36,257 nucleotides of DNA, taken from the NCBI GenBank assembly GCA_964405755.1, contig CAYOPF010000010.1, forward strand, positions 1-36,257, given 5' to 3'. Shown piece by piece: positions 1-8,241 of this stretch. Below the pieces are notes generated by a model. The model was not told the origin of the DNA. It worked only from the letters and a program-made list of their open reading frames with translations, and made no database searches. This DNA comes from GWF2-33-9 sp964405755 (GTDB lineage Bacteria > Bacteroidota > Ignavibacteria > Kapaibacteriales > UBA2268). Made by a program: the position numbers and the translations under genes. Position 1 is the first letter of the stretch. Each line of letters begins with the position of its first letter.

Positions 1-1553
1 TTCCAAACTATTATGCTTCAACATGTACAGGCTGCTCCAACCACTGTGGAATTTTGATTAAAACACGCGAAGGTCGTCCAATTAAAATCGATGGTAATCC
101 AGATGATCCGATTAGTCAAGGAAAAATCTGTGCTATTGGGCAAGCATCTATTTTGAATTTGTATGATCCCGAAAGATACAAGAAACCACTTAAGCGTAAT
201 GGTTCTAGTTTCACACAAATTAAATGGCAAGAAGCTTTCAACGAACTGCTTTCGAAAGTCAAATTAGCAAACAATAGTGGTAGTGAAATTGCAATATTAA
301 CTGGAAAAATTCAGTCCCCATCCCAAAAAAGATTATTGGAACAATTTATTCTGAAATATCCAACTGCTAAGATTTATTCTTATGATTTAATGACAGATTA
401 TCCTCGCCGACGAGCTTCTGAATTATGTTTCATTTCGCCCGAACCTCCAATAGTAGACGTTTCGAAAGCAAAAGTGATTGTAGCTTTGGAAAGTAACTTT
501 TTAGGAAATGAAGGAAATTTCGTAAGAAACATCGGTCTGTTTACTGCAAATCGTAATGTGGATAAGCCCGAGAATTTCAACAGAATGTATGTAATCGAAG
601 GTTCAATTTCTATTACAGGTGCTAATGCCGACGTAAGAATTCCTTTAAATCCGGCTAAGCAATTGGATTTAGTACTAACATTAATATCCGAGATTCTTAA
701 AAAGAATCAAACAACAAGTGGGGTGGTTTACGAAAAAGTTAAGAACTACGACCTCGAAAAATTTGCCAAAGAAAATAACCTTAATATAAGTGTTCTTAAA
801 TCCGTTATGAAAGATCTACTTGATAATTACAATAAATCAGTTGTTATCGCAGGCGACAAAATGCCAGTAGATTTGCATGTTGCAGTAAATATTTTAAACG
901 ATTTAATTGGTGCAAGAATAATAGAAAACGATAGTGAAAATATTTTGATGCATTCTTTCGAATCATTATTGCTTCCATTAAGTACAGTTTCAGAGTTACA
1001 AGAACTTACACAGAAATTAAAATCTGGAAAAATCACTGTACTAATTAATTTCGATACTAACCCTGCTTACGATTTGTCCACATTGGAGTTCGAAAGTTTA
1101 ATGCGTAAAGTACCGTTTTCGGTAACATTAACTGAAAGCGAAACTGAAACAGCGATAGCATCAAATTATGTATTACCAATAAATCATAATTTCGAATCCT
1201 GGGGTGATTATAAAATATCTAACAATGTATATTCAACTCAACAGCCAGTAATAGAATCATTATATGGTTGCTATCAGAAAGAGGATATACTTTTAGGAGT
1301 AATTAATGATAAATTAGATAAAAATTCGTATCGCAATTTTATAAAAGAAACATGGGCAAATGAGGTATTTCTAAACTCAAATTCTGGTGTAGATTTCGAA
1401 TTATTCTGGAAATCTGTTCTTCACGATGGAGTGTATAAATTACCAATATTGAACTCTGTTTTTGTTAAAATCAATTACGATGCAATTAATACTATTAATC
1501 CGCAAAACAAATCTGGCTATGTTCTAACTTTAAAGAATTCTTACAACACCGTA
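1..1553 (+). CDS. actB: Alternative complex III subunit ActB, N-terminal part (partial at left edge, ends at assembly gap)
   Basis: This is the molybdopterin-oxidoreductase-like half of ActB, the periplasmic iron-sulfur subunit of the menaquinol:cytochrome c/oxidase oxidoreductase. The reading frame is open from base 3, so the true start lies outside the window; a TTG at 54 is not the start, because the conserved motif CTGCSNHCG lies just upstream of it in frame. A fourth Cys (GKICAIGQA) follows about 27 residues later, giving the Cx2Cx3C...C pattern of the Fe4S4/MPT domain. Known members of this family do not carry molybdenum cofactor, so the domain is thought to be structural. The frame runs into a block of N at 1554; the protein continues after it in another frame (see 1581-2803). 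Downstream genes are actC, actD-actE and actF, which makes the assignment firm. Confidence 0.93.
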
Positions 1554-1580
1554 NNNNNNNNNNNNNNNNNNNNNNNNNNN
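1554..1580. other. Assembly gap of 27 N inside actB
   Basis: Twenty-seven consecutive N characters. The codon GTA at 1551-1553 ends exactly at the gap. Coding resumes with GG then TTG TTG GAA, so the first codon after the gap is probably xGG, fitting a Trp. Reading straight through the Ns gives a stop within nine codons, so the N count is not the true length; the real gap should be one base more than a multiple of three. Confidence 0.98.
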
Positions 1581-2803
1581 GGTTGTTGGAATTGCCTCAT
1601 CCAATAAGTAAAATTACATGGGACAATTATGCTGTTGTTTCTGAAAGGACTGCCCAAAAATTAAGTATCGATAGTAACAAGATCATACAAATTAAAGCTA
1701 ATGGTAAGACATTAGATATACCCGTTTTCGTTCAACCAGGTACAGTGGACGATTATTTTTCCATCGAACTTGGCTATGGACGCCGTGCAGCTGGAACCAT
1801 TGGGAAAGAAGTTGGGTTCGATGCATTACAGTTAACAACAATAGATCAATTATTCAATGGCTATTTAATGCAGGTGGAAATTGCATCGATGCCGAATAAA
1901 GAATACAAATTAGCAACAACGGTGGAACATCATTCACTAAACGATAATTTCACCAAAGATTTGGCAAAGAAGAGGCACATCATTCAAGATGGGAATTTGG
2001 CCGATTATGTTAATGGTAAGTTGAAACTGCACCACCCACACTCGATTGAATCGATAATTCCGGATATTGAATACTCAGGAGTTAAATGGGCAATGACAAT
2101 CGATATGAACAAATGTGTGGGATGTAATGCATGTGTCGTTGCTTGCAATGTCGAAAATAATGTTCCAATCATCGGAAAAGACCAGGTATCCCGCGGTCGT
2201 GAGATGCAATGGATTAGAATCGATACTTACTATACCGGAGACCAAGATAATCCCGAAGTTGCCAACCAACCTATGCTTTGTCAACATTGCGACAATGCAC
2301 CATGCGAAAATGTGTGTCCGGTTGTAGGAACAACTCATAGTCCCGATGGTTTAAATCAGATGGTTTATAATCGATGTGTTGGAACCCGATATTGTTCGAA
2401 CAACTGTCCATTTAAAGTAAGACGATTTAATTTTTATGATTATAGAGAACTATTCAATAATCATTTCCAAAAAGCAGATAGTTTGGCTTTGATGATGAAC
2501 CCAGAAGTTACTGTTCGTTCTCGAGGTGTCATGGAAAAATGCACTTTCTGCATACAACGCATATCCGAAGCACGAGCATCTGCAATAGCAGAAGGGCGTG
2601 ATGTTAGAGGTACGGACGTAAAAACGGCGTGCCAAGAAGCTTGCCCAGCAAGTGCAATAAAATTTGGAAGTTCCAACGAACCCGAATCAGAATTGTATTA
2701 TTGGCGTAATCATAAACTTGGTTACCATGTGCTCGAGGAATTGAATGTAAGACCTAATGTAACATATATTGCCAAATTGCGGAACAAAGCGGAGGTTAAA
2801 TAA
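1581..2803 (+). CDS. actB: Alternative complex III subunit ActB, C-terminal iron-sulfur part (continues from 1-1553)
   Basis: This is the ferredoxin-like half of ActB, which forms the electron wire toward the cytochrome subunits. It begins inside the molybdopterin-binding C-lobe (ELPHPISKITWDNY) and then carries four cysteine groups: CVGCNACVVAC (about 2113-2145), CQHCDNAPCENVC (about 2280-2316), CVGTRYCSNNC (about 2374-2406), and CTFC followed by CQEAC (about 2539-2644). In the third group the second Cys position is Thr (C-x2-T-x2-C), as expected for the one 3Fe-4S cluster beside three 4Fe-4S clusters in this family. With the part before the gap, about 920 residues are visible, so only the N-terminal leader is missing. 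The TAA stop shares one base with the ATG of actC, suggesting coupled translation. Confidence 0.93.
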
Positions 2804-4167
2804 TGAAAGCACAATATGATTACACTATTGAACCAGATGTAATAGAAAATAATCCAACTTTAGTTGAAATTAACGATGTAGTTATTGCTCCAATGGAAGC
2901 AAAAGCATCGAAAGGATGGAAGATTGCACTAACTATATCTTCGTCGATGTTTTTGGTAGGTATAGTTTGCTGGGGTTTATCTTTTTACTATGGAACTGGT
3001 CTTTGGGGAAACAATCAACCAGTTGGTTGGGCCTTCCCTATCGTCAACTTTGTGTTCTGGGTTGGAATTGGACATGCGGGGACCTTGATTTCTGCTATAC
3101 TATTTCTGTTCAGACAAAAATGGAGAACTGGTATAGCACGTTTTGCCGAAGCAATGACTATTTTCGCAGTTATGACTGCCGGACTTTTTCCTCTTTTCCA
3201 TACCGGACGACCATGGCTTTCAGGGTATTTATTCCCATTACCCAATCAGCATGGTTTATGGACAAATTTCATGTCTCCTTTGTTATGGGACGTATTTGCA
3301 GTATCCACATATCTGACAGTATCTTTAATTTTTTGGTATGTAGGTTTAATACCAGATTTTGCAATGTTGAGGGACAGAACAAAGCAAAAAGTCAAGAAGT
3401 TAATATATTCCTTATTTAGCTTAGGTTGGAGGCATTCCAACAGACATTGGAATCACTATGAAATGTTGTACCTTGTACTTGCTGGATTTGCAACACCTCT
3501 TGTGTTATCTGTTCATACAATTGTATCGTTCGACTTTGCAGTGTCGATTTTACCTGGGTGGCACGCAACAATATTCCCACCTTATTTCGTAGCAGGTGCT
3601 GTATTTTCTGGCTTTGCCATGGTACAAAATGTTCTGATTATTATCAGGAAAATATTTAAGATGGAACATATAATTACTATTGACACACTAGAAAAAATGA
3701 ACAAAGTTTTAGTTGCTACAGGTATGATGGTGGGTTATGCATACGGCATGGAATTTTTTATCGCATGGTATAGTGGCAATCCTTTGGAATCGTTTGTATT
3801 TATTAATCGTGCTTTTGGTAATTATGCCTGGGCATACTGGATTATGGTTACCTGCAATGTTGTATTTCCGCAACTTTTCTGGTTCCGAAAATTGCGTCGT
3901 CACTTAGTTATAATGTTCATTGTAGGTGTTTTTGTTAACGTAGGAATGTGGTTCGAGCGATTTGTAATCACTGTAACATCACTATCTCGCGACTTCTTAC
4001 CATCAAGTTGGGATTATTATAAACCAACATTGATTGATGGAGGAATATTGTTGGGTAGTTTTGGTATGTTTTTTACATTTGTGATTTTATACATTAAGTT
4101 TGGACCTGTGATTTCAATATCCGAAGTTAAAGGCGTTTTAAAGTCATCTCAACCACATCATCATTGA
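2803..4167 (+). CDS. actC: Alternative complex III subunit ActC, NrfD-type quinol-oxidising membrane subunit
   Basis: A 454-residue polytopic protein with about ten predicted membrane helices, in the NrfD/PsrC polysulfide-reductase family. ActC is the main cofactor-free membrane subunit of alternative complex III and supplies a menaquinol site next to the 3Fe-4S cluster of ActB. Family-like polar residues sit in helices, including GIGHAGT near residue 87, FHTGRPW near 137 and SVHTIVSFDFA near 232. The tail is His-rich (QPHHH). It overlaps the actB stop by one base and lies 13 bases before the actD-actE gene, which has a clear AGGAG ribosome site. Confidence 0.95.
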   Translation: MKAQYDYTIEPDVIENNPTLVEINDVVIAPMEAKASKGWKIALTISSSMFLVGIVCWGLSFYYGTGLWGNNQPVGWAFPIVNFVFWVGIGHAGTLISAILFLFRQKWRTGIARFAEAMTIFAVMTAGLFPLFHTGRPWLSGYLFPLPNQHGLWTNFMSPLLWDVFAVSTYLTVSLIFWYVGLIPDFAMLRDRTKQKVKKLIYSLFSLGWRHSNRHWNHYEMLYLVLAGFATPLVLSVHTIVSFDFAVSILPGWHATIFPPYFVAGAVFSGFAMVQNVLIIIRKIFKMEHIITIDTLEKMNKVLVATGMMVGYAYGMEFFIAWYSGNPLESFVFINRAFGNYAWAYWIMVTCNVVFPQLFWFRKLRRHLVIMFIVGVFVNVGMWFERFVITVTSLSRDFLPSSWDYYKPTLIDGGILLGSFGMFFTFVILYIKFGPVISISEVKGVLKSSQPHHH

Positions 4168-4180
4168 TTAGGAGTAGCAA

Positions 4181-5326
4181 ATGGAAACAGATAACAAAAA
4201 ATTATATGGTGTTGGTGCTTTGTTCACTTCACCAAACAAAGTATCAGAAGCAGCAGCAAAGATAGCAGAAAAAGGATATCAGGATTGGGATGTTCATTCT
4301 TCCTATCCAATTCACGGAATGCCGAAGAAGATGAAATTAAAATGGTCACCATTAGGTTACTTTGCTTTAATATTTGGTTTAACAGGAACATCGATTGGAT
4401 TATTCTTAACGTATTGGACAATGTCGGTGGATTATCCAATGATAATTGGAGGAAAACCATCTTTTTCACTTCCCGCATTTATTCCAGTATTATTCGAATT
4501 AACTGTGTTGTTAGCAGCTGTAGGTACTGCATTGTCGATGTTGTTCGTTCTTTTTAAATTCCCGAACAATCGCCATCCGCTTCACGATACAGATTATATG
4601 AAAGAAATCTCTGTGGATAAAAGTGGAATATTAATCGAAGCAAGTGATAAACTTTTTAATCGAGAAGAAGTCATTGGAGTTTTATCTCAACTTGGTGCAG
4701 ATAAAGTCATTGACTTATATCTAGATAGTGAAGAAGTAAATTATAAACCAAAAATCCTTGAACCGAAATTCTTAATCTTTCTAATAATTTTAGCATTTGG
4801 AGTTTCTTTATTGGGTTACTTTGTAAACAATAAACTTCTGTTTATGCCACCTTTCGACTTTATGGTTGACCAACAAAGACTGGATGTTCAATCCAAATCC
4901 GACTTTTTTGCTGATGGCTTTGGTGGCCGACAACCTGTCGAAGAAACTGTTGCACGTGGTCAAACTTTTTATCCTTACAAAGGTAAACCTGAATTGGCAG
5001 AAGCTAATTTAATTAACACGCTTGCTTCAAGTGAAGAAGTGTTGGCACTTGGTAAAAGAAAGTATAATACATTCTGTAGTCCATGTCATGATTATCATGG
5101 TACTGGAAATGGTCGTTTAAACGGACAATTCCCCAATCCACCAAGTTTACATAGCGAAAAAGTTCGTAATTGGAAGGATGGGCATATTTACCATATAATT
5201 GTTGAAGGACAAAATATAATGCCATCCTACGCTTTACAATTAACTGAAGACGAACGATGGTCGGTTATACATTATATAAGAGCATTGCAACGCTCGATGA
5301 ATGCTAAAGAGGAGGATTTGAAATGA
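4181..5326 (+). CDS. ActD-ActE fusion: DUF3341 membrane subunit joined to monoheme cytochrome c of alternative complex III
   Basis: A 381-residue protein that combines two complex III subunits. Residues 1 to about 185 match ActD (DUF3341), with a cytoplasmic start (YGVGALFTSP) and two helices near 58-80 and 99-125. A third helix near 197-215 leads into an ActE-like domain with MPPFDFMVDQQRLD, the heme c site CSPCH at 299-303 and a likely axial Met at 347 (NIMPSY). In the characterised complexes I recall, ActD and ActE are separate and ActE is a lipoprotein; here the heme domain is anchored by the fusion helix instead. No frameshift or internal stop is present. The AGGAG at 4171-4175 supports the ATG at 4181. 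The stop overlaps the next ATG by four bases. Confidence 0.92.
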   Translation: METDNKKLYGVGALFTSPNKVSEAAAKIAEKGYQDWDVHSSYPIHGMPKKMKLKWSPLGYFALIFGLTGTSIGLFLTYWTMSVDYPMIIGGKPSFSLPAFIPVLFELTVLLAAVGTALSMLFVLFKFPNNRHPLHDTDYMKEISVDKSGILIEASDKLFNREEVIGVLSQLGADKVIDLYLDSEEVNYKPKILEPKFLIFLIILAFGVSLLGYFVNNKLLFMPPFDFMVDQQRLDVQSKSDFFADGFGGRQPVEETVARGQTFYPYKGKPELAEANLINTLASSEEVLALGKRKYNTFCSPCHDYHGTGNGRLNGQFPNPPSLHSEKVRNWKDGHIYHIIVEGQNIMPSYALQLTEDERWSVIHYIRALQRSMNAKEEDLK

Positions 5327-6507
5327 GTGAATTCCAATTTAAGTACGAAAAGAAAGAATTAAAAACAAAATACTATACTTGGGGAATTATTTTATTAATA
5401 GTTGGATTTGTAGGTGCAGTATTAGGATATTTTCTGGATCACGAAAGGGCAGCTTATGCTAACGTAATCGCATTAACTTGGATAACTAGTATTGGAGTTG
5501 GTGCAATGTTCCTAATTGCTATAGAATATATAGTAGGAGCAGTGTGGAGTGTTCCTTTCAGACGTGTCGCTGAATTTTTATCTTCGCTTGTATTGGTTGC
5601 TCCATTAGTAGCTTTACCCGCATTATTCAATTTACATTCCTTATTCCATTGGAGCCATCTGGAATCACTTGCACCCGATCCAATTTTACAAAACAAATCA
5701 CCTTATTTAAACGAAACCTTTTTCTATGTTCGGTTCGTTCTAACATTTATATTGTGGTCTTTATTCTATTATTTAATAGTTCGAAATTCCTGGAAACAAG
5801 ATGTTACGAAGGACCAAACTTTAACAAGGAAAAACGCAGTTATTTCAGCTATTTTCCTGCCTGTTTTTGCAATAACAGTAACATTTTTTGCCATTGATTG
5901 GTTAATGAGTTTGGAACCGCATTGGTTTTCGACTATATTCGGAGTGTATTACTTCGCCGGTTCGGTTTTGGCATCATTAGCAGCTTTCACTTTTATTGCA
6001 ATAAAAATGCATGATAATGGATATTTTTCCATAAAAATGAATGATGACAGTTTCTATAGTATGGGAGCGTTGCTCTTTGCATTCACCAACTTTTGGGCAT
6101 ATATTGCATTTAGTCAATTTATGCTAATCTGGTATGCAAACTTACCAGAGGAAACATTTTGGTATATGAGCCGAGGTGAAGGTTCTTGGATGATTTGGTC
6201 CTTAGGAATAATTGTAGTAAAATTTATCGTTCCTTATGCTATTCTGTTACCTCAACCAGCAAAAAGCGATAAAAAACGTCTTAAGATGGTTTCGGTTTGG
6301 ATTCTTTTTGGTCACTTTTATGATTTATATTGGTTAGCAATGCCAACATTAAATCCCAAAGGGGTTTCAATTTCGTGGATAGACTGTGTATTTCCAGCAT
6401 TTGCTGTAGGCTTGTTGATTATAGTATTTCATATAGCATCCAGGAATAAAAATTATGTACCAATTGGAGATCCCAGACTTCGTCGGGGTATCGAATTTAA
6501 ATTATAA
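5323..6507 (+). CDS. actF: Alternative complex III subunit ActF, second NrfD-type membrane subunit
   Basis: A 394-residue protein with about ten predicted helices, paralogous to ActC and in the position expected of ActF (quinol:cytochrome c oxidoreductase quinone-binding subunit 2). Recognisable segments include FAIDWLMSLEPHWFSTIFG near residues 187-205 and FSQFMLIWYANLPEETFWY near 262-280, which are typical of the family. No cofactor motif is present, as expected. It begins inside the end of the actD-actE gene (ATGA overlap), consistent with translational coupling, and is followed after 31 bases by the anchored cytochrome c. Confidence 0.94.
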   Translation: MSEFQFKYEKKELKTKYYTWGIILLIVGFVGAVLGYFLDHERAAYANVIALTWITSIGVGAMFLIAIEYIVGAVWSVPFRRVAEFLSSLVLVAPLVALPALFNLHSLFHWSHLESLAPDPILQNKSPYLNETFFYVRFVLTFILWSLFYYLIVRNSWKQDVTKDQTLTRKNAVISAIFLPVFAITVTFFAIDWLMSLEPHWFSTIFGVYYFAGSVLASLAAFTFIAIKMHDNGYFSIKMNDDSFYSMGALLFAFTNFWAYIAFSQFMLIWYANLPEETFWYMSRGEGSWMIWSLGIIVVKFIVPYAILLPQPAKSDKKRLKMVSVWILFGHFYDLYWLAMPTLNPKGVSISWIDCVFPAFAVGLLIIVFHIASRNKNYVPIGDPRLRRGIEFKL

Positions 6508-6538
6508 ATTAGAGTAATTAATAATAACAGAGAGAACT

Positions 6539-7459
6539 ATGGAAAAAAGAAAATTTGAATTCGAAGTCGAAATAAATTTTAAGGAAGTATTTCGCAATCC
6601 AGCCCGTTGGTTTGGGTATGTATTTATCTATGTAATAATCATAATTTTAGCACTAGGATTGATTTTTCATAATCAATTAGACTATATGTTCAAAAATGAA
6701 GTTTCCTACACCGAAATTGACTCCACAAGGTTATTTAATGATCTGATTGCCAAAAAAGGAGGAATGGTAGAAGGTGTTAAATTCGAAGAAGTTTCAGTCC
6801 TTAACCCAGATTTAGAGAAAAAGGGTGAAGAACTATTTAAATCGACTTGTGCATCTTGCCATGGCGAAGATGGTCAAGGCAAAGGTGTTGCATCTGTAGG
6901 ATTGAATCCCTCACCTCGCAATTTTACTAGCAAAGATAATTGGAAGAACGGAAGTAATCCACTTAGCATTTATACAACTTTACAACAAGGAATTGCTGGT
7001 AGTTCTATGGTTGCTTATGATTATATTCCTCCAAAAGATAAAATTGCTTTAATATATTATCTTTCGAAATTTTTAGGTGGGAAGTTTGAATTTACCCAAT
7101 CAGATTATGATGATATTAATTCACAATTTAAAATAAGTGAGTCGAGAGTAGAGCCTTCTCAAATACCAATTCAAGTTGCAAAAACTAAAATAGTTGATGA
7201 AAATAAAGAAGGTATTAATAAAGCAAAGGAAATATCCAAATTTATAACTAATGATAAGCTATTGACCTCCAAAGTAATTCAAAATCCCGAGAAAGCAGCC
7301 AATTTTCTATTACAGTTAAAACAGCAAAATCCCACTAATTTGTCGGAAGTAATTATAGCCAACATACCTAGAAATGGATTTTCATACACTTTTGTGAACT
7401 ACAATCAAGAAACAAAGTCGGCAATTTTGTCGGAAATTATAGAATTAATCAAGAATTGA
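6539..7459 (+). CDS. Membrane-anchored monoheme cytochrome c
   Basis: A 306-residue protein. One N-terminal helix (about residues 25-44) is followed by a class I cytochrome c domain with CASCH at 104-108, GEDGQGKG after it, and a likely axial Met at 157 (GSSMVAYDYI). About 120 further residues (185-306) are rich in Lys, Glu and Asn and match nothing I recognise. The absence of a cleavable signal suggests that the domain stays tethered to the periplasmic face. Its place between actF and SCO suggests an electron carrier between complex III and the caa3 oxidase, or an extra complex III subunit. Function is inferred from context; the heme site is seen directly. The stop is only two bases before the preferred ATG of the next gene. 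Confidence 0.85.
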   Translation: MEKRKFEFEVEINFKEVFRNPARWFGYVFIYVIIIILALGLIFHNQLDYMFKNEVSYTEIDSTRLFNDLIAKKGGMVEGVKFEEVSVLNPDLEKKGEELFKSTCASCHGEDGQGKGVASVGLNPSPRNFTSKDNWKNGSNPLSIYTTLQQGIAGSSMVAYDYIPPKDKIALIYYLSKFLGGKFEFTQSDYDDINSQFKISESRVEPSQIPIQVAKTKIVDENKEGINKAKEISKFITNDKLLTSKVIQNPEKAANFLLQLKQQNPTNLSEVIIANIPRNGFSYTFVNYNQETKSAILSEIIELIKN

Positions 7460-7461
7460 AG

Positions 7462-8241
7462 ATGAAAACTACAAAATTATTTTTACTAATTTTAATGATA
7501 CCGCTTTTACTAAAAGCAGAAAAAAATCCTGAAGTTGGTATTGTAGAAAAATTGGGCGAAAAAATACCATTAAATTTATCTTTTACAAATTCCGAAGGTA
7601 AGCAAGTGAAATTAAGTGAGATAATAAATAAACCCACTATACTTTCTTTTGTTTATTTTCATTGTCCTGGAATTTGCAGTCCACTAACTATAGGATTATC
7701 TGAAGTGGTTGACAAATCTGAATTACAACCCGGTAAGGATTACCAACTTGTTACAATTAGTATGGATCCAGGTGAAACTTCCGATAAAGCTAAAACTTGG
7801 AGAGAAAACCACATAGGAGGTTTAGATAGAAAAATTCCTTTTGATTCCTGGCAATTTTTAGTAGGAGATACCCAAAGTGTGAAAAAAATAACAGATGCAG
7901 TTGGTTTCTACTATAAATATGATGGAAAGAAAGACTTTATTCATGCAGGAGCCGTATATGCAATCGCTCCTGATGGAAAAATTATCAGATATCTTTTTGG
8001 TACTGAATTCAAGCCGTTTGACTTTAAAATGGCGGTATTGGAAGCAGGTAAAGGAACTCCAATGCCAACTGTTAATAAATTACTTGAATTTTGTTATAGC
8101 TACGACCCCGAAGGTCGAGGATATGTGTTTAATTTTACAAAAGTAATTGGATCAGTAATGCTCCTGATTTTAGGTATATTCTTTACATTTTTAATAATTA
8201 CATCCCGAAAAAGAAACAAAAAAGGAGAACAAAATGGCTAA
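7462..8241 (+). CDS. SCO1/SenC-family copper chaperone for cytochrome c oxidase
   Basis: A 259-residue thioredoxin-fold protein that delivers copper to, or keeps reduced, the CuA site of oxidase subunit II. It has an N-terminal signal (MKTTKLFLLILMIPLLLKA), the copper-binding CPGIC (Cys68, Cys72) in FVYFHCPGICSPL, and the third ligand His161 in FIHAGAVYAI. A C-terminal helix (about 229-247) ends in a basic tail, so the domain faces the periplasm. The start is taken as ATG 7462; an in-frame TTG at 7456 would add only two residues and overlap the previous gene. The end overlaps oxidase subunit I by eight bases, and an AAAGGAG in this overlap serves subunit I. Confidence 0.94.
   Translation: MKTTKLFLLILMIPLLLKAEKNPEVGIVEKLGEKIPLNLSFTNSEGKQVKLSEIINKPTILSFVYFHCPGICSPLTIGLSEVVDKSELQPGKDYQLVTISMDPGETSDKAKTWRENHIGGLDRKIPFDSWQFLVGDTQSVKKITDAVGFYYKYDGKKDFIHAGAVYAIAPDGKIIRYLFGTEFKPFDFKMAVLEAGKGTPMPTVNKLLEFCYSYDPEGRGYVFNFTKVIGSVMLLILGIFFTFLIITSRKRNKKGEQNG

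Noticed and set aside
54..1607. An open frame starting at TTG 54 and running through the N block to a stop at about 1607
   Set aside because: The conserved Cys motif lies upstream of the TTG in frame, and the end is an artefact of reading across Ns; the real frame after the gap is different.
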